Positions 23,714-31,056 of a DNA stretch of 64,000 bases are shown in pieces. Made by a program: the position numbers and the translations under genes. Location of the stretch: positions 3,083,139 through 3,147,138 of the forward strand of contig NZ_LN929908.1 of NCBI RefSeq assembly GCF_001494595.1, written 5' to 3'. This DNA comes from Mycobacterium sp. M26. Lineage in GTDB: Bacteria; Actinomycetota; Actinomycetes; Mycobacteriales; Mycobacteriaceae. The notes under the pieces were generated by a model, which was given only the letters and a program-made list of their open reading frames with translations, ran no database searches and was not told the DNA's origin. The first letter of the stretch is position 1. Each line of letters opens with the position of its first letter.

Positions 23714-24867
23714 CCACCCCTTCGATACAGGATCTTCAGATACACCCCGAGCAGGACCGCGTCAGTCACGACCGAGGCGATCGCCGCACCCACCGCACCC
23801 AGCGGCGCCAGCAGCGCGACACCGGCCAGCTTCACCGGCACCAATCCGGCTGCCGCCCAGGCGCGCAGCAGATCCCGGTGCTGCATGTAGAGGACGGCGG
23901 TGTAGACGTAGTTCGCCGCCCGCATGCCGCAGAACACCGACATCAGCACCATCGCGACCCCGAGCTCACGCGGGGCGGGTGACAGCAGCAGCCCGATACC
24001 GACCACCGAGATCAGCAGGGCGGCCACCGCCGACACGGTGAGGATGGCCTTCACCGAAGGCCCACTCGCCAGGTCACCGCCGGACTCGCGCAGCGGCTCG
24101 TGATACGTCGCCACATACGACTGACCCAACGCCGCGACCGCCCAGGCCATCACGGATGCCACCGAGTACAGGCCGGCCACCCGGGAGTCGGTGAGAAAAC
24201 CCAGCAGCAGCACATCGCCCTGGATGTAGAGGGCATTGCCGAGATGCTCGATCACCAACGCCGCCACCAGTCGTGGCGGCCCGGGCACGCCGGGCCGGTG
24301 ACCGCGGACGGTGAACACCGCCAGGACCGCGATCACCAGGTAGGGCACGCAGTACAGCAGGCTGGCCGCCAGCAGGGTCGGATGCCCGACGGCGAACAGG
24401 TATCCGGTGGCCAGGGCAATGCTGCTGACCTGCCGGATGGTGTCCAGCCGCATGACCCGATCCGGGTGTCCGTCGCGCAGGTCCCGGCTCTTGTAGGCGT
24501 TGAAGATCAGCTCTCCCCCGCCGACCACCAGTCCGAACCACGCGATGTAGTGCACATCGAGCACCGCGACACCCGCGGCCATCAGCAGCAGGCCGAGCCC
24601 GACGCGGGTGGTGCGCTCCCGCAGGAAGCGCTCCTCGGACTCGCGCAGCGCGCGCACGTTGAACGGATTGTCCAGCGGGGCGCAGACGATGGCGGCCAGG
24701 GCGAATCCCATGGCGTAGAGGCCATAATCGGCGATACCCAGCCGGCTGATCACCGCCAGGGTCCACAGCAGACCGACACCGCGGCCGCCGTACATCCACA
24801 CCGCGGCCACCACCGTCTTGCCGATTCTGCTGGCCGCGGGCGGCGCCGGGGCGGACACCTCGTTCAT
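23710..24867 (-). CDS. Polysaccharide repeat-unit flippase (Wzx-like)
   Basis: Encodes 385 residues with about 10-12 hydrophobic helices spread over the length, beginning VVAAVWMYGGRGVGLLWTLAVISRLGIADYGLYAMGF, a typical opening of the polysaccharide transport/MATE-like family (shortened here to its key features: GRGVGLL and DYGLYAMGF). Such proteins flip lipid-linked oligosaccharide across the cytoplasmic membrane for Wzy polymerisation. At 385 residues it is a little shorter than the usual 400-500. It overlaps both neighbours by 4 bp. Position between glycosyltransferase genes supports the role. Confidence 0.8.
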   Translation of the reverse strand: MNEVSAPAPPAASRIGKTVVAAVWMYGGRGVGLLWTLAVISRLGIADYGLYAMGFALAAIVCAPLDNPFNVRALRESEERFLRERTTRVGLGLLLMAAGVAVLDVHYIAWFGLVVGGGELIFNAYKSRDLRDGHPDRVMRLDTIRQVSSIALATGYLFAVGHPTLLAASLLYCVPYLVIAVLAVFTVRGHRPGVPGPPRLVAALVIEHLGNALYIQGDVLLLGFLTDSRVAGLYSVASVMAWAVAALGQSYVATYHEPLRESGGDLASGPSVKAILTVSAVAALLISVVGIGLLLSPAPRELGVAMVLMSVFCGMRAANYVYTAVLYMQHRDLLRAWAAAGLVPVKLAGVALLAPLGAVGAAIASVVTDAVLLGVYLKILYRRGG

Positions 24868-25979
24868 CGGGCGCGCACCAGACCAGACCAGTGCTCGGCG
24901 TAGGCTTCGGCCACCCGCTGCGGAGATCGCCGGTCACGTTCGAGGATGGCGTTGGAGCCAAGCTCATGGAGCCGGTCGGAGTCCTTGACGAGATAGTCGA
25001 TGGCCCAGCAGAACTGCTCGACCCCGCCGGTGGTGTCGGTACTCGGTACCCGGACGACGACGGCGCCGTGCCGCTGGTCGAGGTCCACCAGCGCGCCATG
25101 GTCACTACAGATCACCGGCGTGCCGTAACCGATGGCGTGTGTCACGACCGCCGAGGACGGATAGGCCGGGCCGTAGAACGTCCGCCGCCCATAGGGCACG
25201 ACGACGGCACGGACCGACTCAAAGAACGCGTCCTCCTCGGCGCCTTCGACGCCGCCGACGATGTCGATACCCGGGGTGGGCGTCAACTGTTCGGTACCGC
25301 GCCCGGCGACGCGGATCGCGACGTCGTCACTCAGCAGCTCGCGGATTCGGCCGATGAGCTCAAACCCCTTGCCGCGGTAGACCAATCCGAAGAATCCCAC
25401 CGCGAGCGGCCGCTGCGGGGCCGGCGTCACCGCACGGCGCACCGGTGCGATGTGCGGCACCCGTGTCACCCGGGCCTGCGGGTAGGCGGCCGTCAGCGCC
25501 TTGGCTCCGCTGTCGGTCAAGGCGAACAGGTGCAGCCCGGCGGCCACCGATCGCTCCACGCGGCGCGACACGGCCTGCAGCGGAACATGCACACCGTGGT
25601 TGATCAGCCGGTGGTTGGCCATGAACCGGGTCCGCCAGGGCCACCAGATCAGATGGGGCGGGTCATGCACGGTGGCGCTCACCGCCACGTCGCGGCGCCC
25701 GGCAATCGACCAGAATGGTGTCACCGCACCGCCGCTGAGTTCGGCGTGCACCAATGTCGGACCGGGATAGGGCTTTTCGATCAGCGCAGTGACCGCCTGA
25801 CGATGCCGCCGCAGGTCGGCCACGCCGTCCTCGCCGGGTCCGCCGTGGCGGTACTCGACGACCGTCCCGAACAGCGGGCGCACGGCGTCGAGGAACTGCT
25901 GGGCATAGTCCCCGACGCCGCCGGCCCCGTCCCGAGGACCGAGGTAGATGAGCCGTGTGTCGGCCAGCGAGCCGGTCAT
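24864..25979 (-). CDS. GT4-type glycosyltransferase (second of the locus)
   Basis: Encodes 371 residues with a GT-B layout. The N-terminal domain has IYLGPRDGAGGVGDYAQQF, a glycine-rich acceptor/donor loop. The C-terminal domain has VGFFGLVYRGKGFELIGRI, typical of the start of the nucleotide-sugar domain, and VVVPYGRRTFYGPAYPSSAVVTHAIGYGTPVI around the donor phosphate site. It is cytoplasmic with no membrane segment. The gene abuts the acetyltransferase gene upstream with no spacer and overlaps the flippase gene by 4 bp. Sugar specificity is not predictable. Confidence 0.82.
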   Translation of the reverse strand: MTGSLADTRLIYLGPRDGAGGVGDYAQQFLDAVRPLFGTVVEYRHGGPGEDGVADLRRHRQAVTALIEKPYPGPTLVHAELSGGAVTPFWSIAGRRDVAVSATVHDPPHLIWWPWRTRFMANHRLINHGVHVPLQAVSRRVERSVAAGLHLFALTDSGAKALTAAYPQARVTRVPHIAPVRRAVTPAPQRPLAVGFFGLVYRGKGFELIGRIRELLSDDVAIRVAGRGTEQLTPTPGIDIVGGVEGAEEDAFFESVRAVVVPYGRRTFYGPAYPSSAVVTHAIGYGTPVICSDHGALVDLDQRHGAVVVRVPSTDTTGGVEQFCWAIDYLVKDSDRLHELGSNAILERDRRSPQRVAEAYAEHWSGLVRAR

Positions 25980-26600
25980 CTAGTAGAACAGCGGCCGGTA
26001 CTTGGGGCGGTACTGCAGCGCATCCGGGTTGCGGGTGCTCAGCACCTTGGCGGGCACCCCCGCCACCACCTCCAGCGGGCCGACGTCACCGCGCACCATC
26101 GAGCACCCGCCCACCACCGCGCCGCGGCCCAAGGTCACACCCGAAAGGATCGTGGACCTGCTGGCCACCCAGACGTAGTCCTCGATGACACAGGGCTCCA
26201 GGATCGGCGCGAAGGACGGGTCGTTGTGATCGTGGTACCCGCCGATGATGTGGACATCGGAGGCCAGAACCACGTTGTCGCCGATCGTGATTCCTCCGCG
26301 CGCGTCGAGCATGCAGCGAAACCCGATCGAGCAGGCCTCGCCGATCGTCAGGTTACCGATGTCGAGGATGGTGGTGCCGCGGAAGATCGAGGAGTCCTTG
26401 CCGATCGTGGCGCCGAACAGCCGCAGGTAGGCCTGCCGCACATGGTGAGACGGGAAGTAGGTGAAGAACAGGTTGAAACCCAGCAGGCCGATCCGGTTGT
26501 ACAGCTTGCGGGCGAAGGAGATGTCCTGCATCGGTGGCGGTTTCACCGGGTGCAACCGCGGCGGGGTGTCGTCGTCGGTCACCAGGGGCTCGCTGGTCAT
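25980..26600 (-). CDS. Left-handed beta-helix (hexapeptide) acetyltransferase, WcaF-like
   Basis: Encodes 206 residues from ATG 26600, which overlaps the stop of the upstream dehydratase-like gene. After an 80-residue leader come hexapeptide repeats: ATIGKDSSIFRGTTILDIGN, LTIGEACSIGFRCMLDAR, GITIGDNVVLASDVHIIGG, ending with VVGGCSMVRGDVGPLEVVAGVPAKVL. The HDHN segment after the GGY loop may include the catalytic histidine. Enzymes of this type transfer acetyl from acetyl-CoA to a sugar hydroxyl or amine in the cytoplasm. This is a second acylating activity in the locus beside the membrane acyltransferase-3. Confidence 0.85.
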   Translation of the reverse strand: MTSEPLVTDDDTPPRLHPVKPPPMQDISFARKLYNRIGLLGFNLFFTYFPSHHVRQAYLRLFGATIGKDSSIFRGTTILDIGNLTIGEACSIGFRCMLDARGGITIGDNVVLASDVHIIGGYHDHNDPSFAPILEPCVIEDYVWVASRSTILSGVTLGRGAVVGGCSMVRGDVGPLEVVAGVPAKVLSTRNPDALQYRPKYRPLFY

Positions 26601-27607
26601 AGCTCTCCTCCTACGGCATGTTGTGGGGTTGCGATCTCGTCGAGGTCGTGGCGCACCATCGCGGCCACGATGTCGGTGAAGTCCACCGACGGTTGCCAGC
26701 CCAACGTGCGCTGGGCATGGGTGGAGTCGCCGACCATCTCCACCGGATCGGCCGGCCGTCGCAAGGTGGCGTCGGTCTCCACGAACGCCTCCCAGTCGTC
26801 GATACCGGCTTCGGCGAAGGCGGCGGCGACGAAGTCGCCGATCGAGTGCGAGGTGCCGGTGGCGATCACGAAGTCGTCCCCGGCACCGCGAAGGGCGATG
26901 CGGCACAGGGCGTCGACGTAGTCCGGTGCCCACCCCCAGTCCCGTCGGGTCTCGAGATCACCCAGCGTGACCGAATCCTGCAGGCCGCAAGCAATCCGGG
27001 CCACGGCCGTAGTGATCTTGCGGGACACGAAATGGTGCGGCCGAAGCGGCGATTCGTGGTTGTACAGGATGGCATTGGCTGCCGCCAGCCCGCGGGACCG
27101 GTAGATCGAACACATCATGTGGCCCGCCGCCTTCGACGCGCCGTACGGCGAGGTGGGCTCGATCGGGGTGGTTTCGGACTGAGGTGATTCCTCGGCACCG
27201 GAGAAGATTTCCGCACTGGAGGCGTTCACCACGACGATCGGACTGCCCTGCTCATCCTGCACGCGCAGGCACGCGTCCAAAAGTGCGGTCGTCGAGGTGG
27301 CGTTGAAGTTCAGCGTGGCCACCGGATCGCTCCAGGAAGCGGCCACCGACGTCACTCCCGCCAAGTGGAACACATACTGCGGGTCAACGGTTTTGATCAA
27401 CCTCAGCACCGCGTGACTGTTCTCCAGGTCCACGCGGTGCTCGACCACGGGCGAACCGGGTCGGGTTCGGCCGGGCGGTGAGCCGGGCCGGACCGTCCCG
27501 TGCACCGTGAAGCCGAAGGTGTTCAACAACGGGGCGAGGTACTGGCCGTCCTGTCCGGTGACTCCGGTGATCAGAGCGGTGCCGCGCGGGTGGCGTGGGA
27601 ATGCCAT
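26597..27607 (-). CDS. GDP-mannose dehydratase-related SDR (probable GDP-4-keto-6-deoxymannose reductase or second dehydratase)
   Basis: Encodes 336 residues of the extended SDR family. It has the NAD(P) motif GVTGQDGQYL near residue 15, AGVTSVAASW, a Ser in NASSAEIF and the YxxxK pair in SPYGASKAAGH. HESPLRPHHFVSRKI and LETRRDWGWAPDYVDAL follow the GMD pattern closely, so it is a paralogue of the next gene. Two GMD-like genes side by side often mean a dehydratase and a reductase (RMD) giving GDP-rhamnose or GDP-6-deoxytalose. I cannot tell reductase from dehydratase on sequence alone. A 9-bp gap separates it from the gmd gene. Confidence 0.75.
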   Translation of the reverse strand: MAFPRHPRGTALITGVTGQDGQYLAPLLNTFGFTVHGTVRPGSPPGRTRPGSPVVEHRVDLENSHAVLRLIKTVDPQYVFHLAGVTSVAASWSDPVATLNFNATSTTALLDACLRVQDEQGSPIVVVNASSAEIFSGAEESPQSETTPIEPTSPYGASKAAGHMMCSIYRSRGLAAANAILYNHESPLRPHHFVSRKITTAVARIACGLQDSVTLGDLETRRDWGWAPDYVDALCRIALRGAGDDFVIATGTSHSIGDFVAAAFAEAGIDDWEAFVETDATLRRPADPVEMVGDSTHAQRTLGWQPSVDFTDIVAAMVRHDLDEIATPQHAVGGEL

Positions 27608-27616
27608 CGGCGACCG

Positions 27617-28642
27617 CTACAACGCGGCCGCGCGCATGGCGCGCGACTCGCTGTCGAGATCGCAGTACACCATCATTTCGATGAGTTCGCGGAAGCCTAC
27701 GCTGGGCTGCCAGCCCAGGACGTTCTGGGCCTTGGTGGCATCACCGACCAACAGGTCCACCTCGGCAGGCCGGATCAGCGACTTGTCCAGCTGGACATAG
27801 GGTTCCCAGTCGTCGATGCCCACGGTGGCGAACGCGATGTCGAGCATGTCGCGGATGGAATGCGTGCGGCCGGTGCAAATCACGTAGTCGTCGGCCACAT
27901 CCTGCTGCAGCATCCGGTACATCGCCTCGACGTAGTCGCCGGCAAAACCCCAGTCCCGCCGGGCATCGAGGTTGCCCAGGGTGACGTGGGACTGGCCGCC
28001 CAGTGCGATCCGGGCGACTGCCCGCGTCACCTTGCGGGTGACGAATTCCACTCCGCGCCGCGGTGACTCGTGGTTGAACAGGATGCCCGAGCTGGCGTGC
28101 ATATCGTAGGACTCGCGGTAGTTGACCGTCATGTAGTGGCCGTACACCTTGGCCACCCCGTACGGCGAGCGCGGCCACAACAGCGTCGACTCGGTCTGCG
28201 GAACCTGCTGGACCTTGCCGAACATCTCCGAGCTCGACGCCTGGTAGAACCGGACCTTCCGGCCCGCGATGTCCTGGTAGAGCCGAATGGCCTCCAGGAT
28301 GTTGAGTACCCCGCCGCCGGTGACATCGGTGGTCAGGCGGGCGTTACGCCAGGAGTACGCCACGAAGGACACCGCGCCGAGGTTGTAGACCTCGTCGGGT
28401 TCGGCGATGGTCAACGCCCGCATCAGACTCGACATGTCGAGCAGGTCGCCGGTGATGACCTGCACCCCGGGCACGGTCTCGCGCAGCATCGCCTCTTTGG
28501 GATTGTTCTGGCCGCGGATCAGCCCGTAGACGGTGTATCCCTTGGCCAGCAACAGCTCCGAGAGGTACAGCCCATCCTGTCCGGTGACGCCGGTGATCAG
28601 CGCCGACTTCTTCGGCTCGTTGGTTCCTGGTATGAGTCTCAT
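27617..28642 (-). CDS. gmd: GDP-mannose 4,6-dehydratase
   Basis: Encodes 341 residues. GMD converts GDP-mannose to GDP-4-keto-6-deoxymannose, precursor of GDP-fucose, GDP-rhamnose and related deoxysugars. Family marks are ITGVTGQDGLYLSELLL, LGAVSFVAYSW, the catalytic Ser in QASSSEMFG with the following Glu, SPYGVAKVYGHY (Tyr/Lys pair), FNHESPRRG and LDARRDWGFAGDYVEAMY. All are standard for true GMDs, including the RGVEFVTRK NADP region. The ATG overlaps the stop of the upstream glycosyltransferase gene (28639-28642). It implies that the polymer contains a 6-deoxyhexose made from mannose. Confidence 0.92.
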   Translation of the reverse strand: MRLIPGTNEPKKSALITGVTGQDGLYLSELLLAKGYTVYGLIRGQNNPKEAMLRETVPGVQVITGDLLDMSSLMRALTIAEPDEVYNLGAVSFVAYSWRNARLTTDVTGGGVLNILEAIRLYQDIAGRKVRFYQASSSEMFGKVQQVPQTESTLLWPRSPYGVAKVYGHYMTVNYRESYDMHASSGILFNHESPRRGVEFVTRKVTRAVARIALGGQSHVTLGNLDARRDWGFAGDYVEAMYRMLQQDVADDYVICTGRTHSIRDMLDIAFATVGIDDWEPYVQLDKSLIRPAEVDLLVGDATKAQNVLGWQPSVGFRELIEMMVYCDLDSESRAMRAAAL

Positions 28643-29790
28643 GCCGCCACCCCTATCGTTGCTCGTATTTCGGAACGCAGCCCGGCGATGAACCGGGCTT
28701 CGCTGAAGCGCTCCATTGCGCCGCGGATCGTGTCCTCGTCGAAACGCGAGGACTCCAGCCGCCGGACCGCACGCGCGATATCGGGTGCCTCCGGCCGGTC
28801 GAAGAACACTCCGGTGACACCGTCGATCACGGTGTCGACGAACCCGCCCCAGCGCAGGACCACACTGGGCCGGCCCCAGACCCCGGCCTCGATCGGGGTC
28901 AACCCGTAGTCCTCGAAACTGGCGGCGACCACAGCGCGGCAGTTCTGGTACAGCCAGACCATCTCGCTGTCCGAAAGCCCTTCGAGCATCAGCACGTTGG
29001 GCGGTGCCAGTCCACGGATCCGCTCGGCTTCCGGTCCCCGGCCGACGACGACCAGGGGACGATCGAGCTCACCGAACGCCCGCACCACCTGGTCGACGTT
29101 CTTGTAGGGCAGTAGTCGCGAAATGCACAGATAGAACGCGTCATCGGATCGGCCCAGCCAATCCACCACCGCGCTGATCGGCGACGCCTGCTCCCGACCG
29201 GTCATCCCGACGGGCGCGGGCAGCACCGGAGCGTCGATGCCGTACGCATCGCGGATGCGTCCGCGGGTCACCGAGGAGATGGCCACGTATCGCTGGCAGG
29301 ACAACGCCGCCCGCTTGTCCCACCGCTTCAGGTACGGACCGAGGGTGCTCAGGGCGGCCCTCTTCACCAGCCCGGCGCCCTCCCCCAGATACATGTCGCC
29401 GGCGTAGAGCCAGCGCGCCGGCGAGTAGCAGTAGACGAGCTTCTCACCCGCGGAGCGAAAACCGTGTGCCCACCCGCTCGAGCTCGTGATCACCAGGTCG
29501 GCATCGACCGTCATCGCCTGCGCGGCGAACGGGAGCACCGGCAACGCGGCCCGGTGATGACGGCGCAGGGGGCCGACGCGGTTGAGCGGTGAGACCCGGA
29601 TGTCGCGGTCGGCGAACTCCGGATAGGTGCCATCAGGATCGAATAGCAACGTATAAATCGGGGCTTCGGGGAAAGCACGGCTAATTGCCAGCACAACTTT
29701 CTCGGCACCACCGCGCTGAGTCAGGTAGTCGTGGGCGATCGCCACCGGGTACGAGCCGATATCGTCCCTCCCAAGGTCGGCCGCCCCCAA
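28639..29790 (-). CDS. GT4-type glycosyltransferase (first gene of leftward operon)
   Basis: Encodes up to 383 residues, a GT4 mannosyltransferase-like protein. It opens with VAIAHDYLTQRGGAEKVVLAI, a pattern of the WbaZ/GtfA-like group, has LCISRLLPYKNVDQVVRAF at the start of the donor domain, and the donor-binding SFEDYGLTPIEAGVWGRPSVV with the two glutamates of the E-x7-E-like motif. The start is uncertain: TTG 29790 gives the longest form, and GTG 29745 (VAIAHDY) would fit the family equally; neither has a good Shine-Dalgarno. It heads the second leftward polysaccharide operon, behind an AT-rich promoter region. Confidence 0.83.
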   Translation of the reverse strand: MGAADLGRDDIGSYPVAIAHDYLTQRGGAEKVVLAISRAFPEAPIYTLLFDPDGTYPEFADRDIRVSPLNRVGPLRRHHRAALPVLPFAAQAMTVDADLVITSSSGWAHGFRSAGEKLVYCYSPARWLYAGDMYLGEGAGLVKRAALSTLGPYLKRWDKRAALSCQRYVAISSVTRGRIRDAYGIDAPVLPAPVGMTGREQASPISAVVDWLGRSDDAFYLCISRLLPYKNVDQVVRAFGELDRPLVVVGRGPEAERIRGLAPPNVLMLEGLSDSEMVWLYQNCRAVVAASFEDYGLTPIEAGVWGRPSVVLRWGGFVDTVIDGVTGVFFDRPEAPDIARAVRRLESSRFDEDTIRGAMERFSEARFIAGLRSEIRATIGVAA

Positions 29791-30072
29791 TGCGCAAGTC
29801 CGTGCCCAGTGGCACCGTGGACTCCATTGGCGCGGTTAGGTTTCCCGACCCGTGTGAGTATTCAAACTTGGCTGGGCGGGACCCACAACCCCAGGCGACC
29901 GCCATGTCTGCTTGTTCACAATTTCGCAATTCATGTAACGCCGCGCTGTTGCGATTTTGTTGTTGTCGAAAATGTTGCTCTAGCAGCAAAATGTCATACC
30001 GATATTTACCGGCAAGATAGTTAATATGTGATGCGAATCACACCGGGGGCCGTGAGGCGAATCCGTTGTCCG
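29791..30072 (-). promoter_or_regulatory. AT-rich promoter region of the glycosyltransferase/gmd operon
   Basis: This 282-bp gap lies between the leftward operon and the deacetylase gene stop. Its part from about 29900 to 30040 is unusually AT-rich for this genome (runs such as GATTTTGTTGTTG at 29953-29965 and TAAT/ATAT words around 30020). It has no convincing gene. On the minus strand it contains ACAACAAAATC (29953-29963), the same word type as in the other promoter islands of the locus, and a perfect CRP-type palindrome at 30027-30042. Confidence 0.5.
30027..30042. promoter_or_regulatory. Perfect CRP-type palindrome
   Basis: TGTGA-TGCGAA-TCACA matches the CRP/FNR-family consensus TGTGA-N6-TCACA at every fixed position. 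Mycobacterial CRP (Rv3676 type) uses a very similar site. It lies about 240 bp before the first glycosyltransferase start and 31 bp past the deacetylase stop, so the leftward polysaccharide operon is the likely target. Confidence 0.55.
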
Positions 30073-31002
30073 CTATGCGAATGAGGGCGGGAATCGTTCG
30101 ATCCAGTGCCGCGCGATGTCGACGCGACGGGTGATCCACACCTTGTCGTGCGATTGGACGTGGTCGAGAAACCGCTCGAGGGCCGCCGTGCGGCCGGGCC
30201 GTCCGGCCAGCCGGCAGTGCAGACCGACCGACAGCATCTTGGGTGACCCGGCAGCCCCCTCGGCGTAGAGCACGTCGAAGGCGTCGCGCAGATGCGCGAA
30301 GAACTGATCACCGGACCCGAATCCGCCGGGGGTGGCGAACCGCATGTCGTTGGTGTCCAACGTGTACGGCACCACCAAATGGTTAGTGCCGTCCACCCGC
30401 GCCCAGTACGGCAGGTCGTCGGCGTAGGAATCGGAGTCGTACAGAAAGCCGCCATGTTCGACGACCAACCGCCGGGTCTGCGGCGAGTCCCGCCCGGTGT
30501 ACCAACCCAAGGGTGGGGCGCCGGTCAGTTCGGCGAAGAGGCTGACTGCCCGGGCCATGTGCTCGCGTTCGGTGTCCTCGTCGACGAGCTGGTAGCTGAT
30601 CCAGCGCAATCCGTGGCAGGCGATCTCGTCGCCACGCGCGGTGAACGCCGCCACCGCCTCCGGGTTGCGGGCTAGCGCCAATGCCACCCCGAACACGGTC
30701 AGCGGCAGGCCGCGACGGTCGAAAACCCGCAGCAGGCGCCACAACCCGGCGCGCGAGCCGTATTCGTAGAGCGACTCCATGCTCATGTGTCGGTTCGGAA
30801 AGGCCTGGGCGCCAACGATTTCGGAGAGGAACGTCTCGGATGCGGCGTCGCCGTGCAGGACGTTGTTCTCGGCACCCTCTTCGTAGTTGAGCACGAACTG
30901 CACGGCGATGTTGGCCTGCCCCGGCCACTGCGGATGCGGCGGGGTCGGACCGTAACCCACCATGTCGCGCGGGTAGCCGGCCGCACCGTCCATAGGGCTC
31001 AT
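30073..31002 (-). CDS. puuE: Polysaccharide-deacetylase-fold protein, PuuE allantoinase-like
   Basis: Encodes 309 residues from ATG 31002. The whole length follows the PuuE pattern: YPRDMVGYGPTPPHPQWPG, FVLNYEEGAENNVLHGD, HMSMESLYEYGSRAGLWRLL, GDEIACHGLRWISYQ, GWYTGRDSPQTRRLV and SVGLHCRLAGRPGR. PuuE hydrolyses allantoin to allantoate in purine breakdown using a metal-independent NodB-like fold. No other ureide or purine genes are nearby, so it is an orphan here. The gene is divergent from the photolyase gene with a 54-bp gap. A polysaccharide deacetylase role linked to the adjacent locus is less likely because the match to PuuE is so close. Confidence 0.85.
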   Translation of the reverse strand: MSPMDGAAGYPRDMVGYGPTPPHPQWPGQANIAVQFVLNYEEGAENNVLHGDAASETFLSEIVGAQAFPNRHMSMESLYEYGSRAGLWRLLRVFDRRGLPLTVFGVALALARNPEAVAAFTARGDEIACHGLRWISYQLVDEDTEREHMARAVSLFAELTGAPPLGWYTGRDSPQTRRLVVEHGGFLYDSDSYADDLPYWARVDGTNHLVVPYTLDTNDMRFATPGGFGSGDQFFAHLRDAFDVLYAEGAAGSPKMLSVGLHCRLAGRPGRTAALERFLDHVQSHDKVWITRRVDIARHWIERFPPSFA

Positions 31003-31056
31003 GGCTGCATTCTGGCAGGCAACCCCGACCGGCACCCGGTGGAGCGACAAGGCAGC

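Noticed and set aside
24891..26921. 676-residue rightward open frame in the polysaccharide locus
   Set aside because: It crosses three real leftward genes on the other strand and shows only shadow-frame composition.
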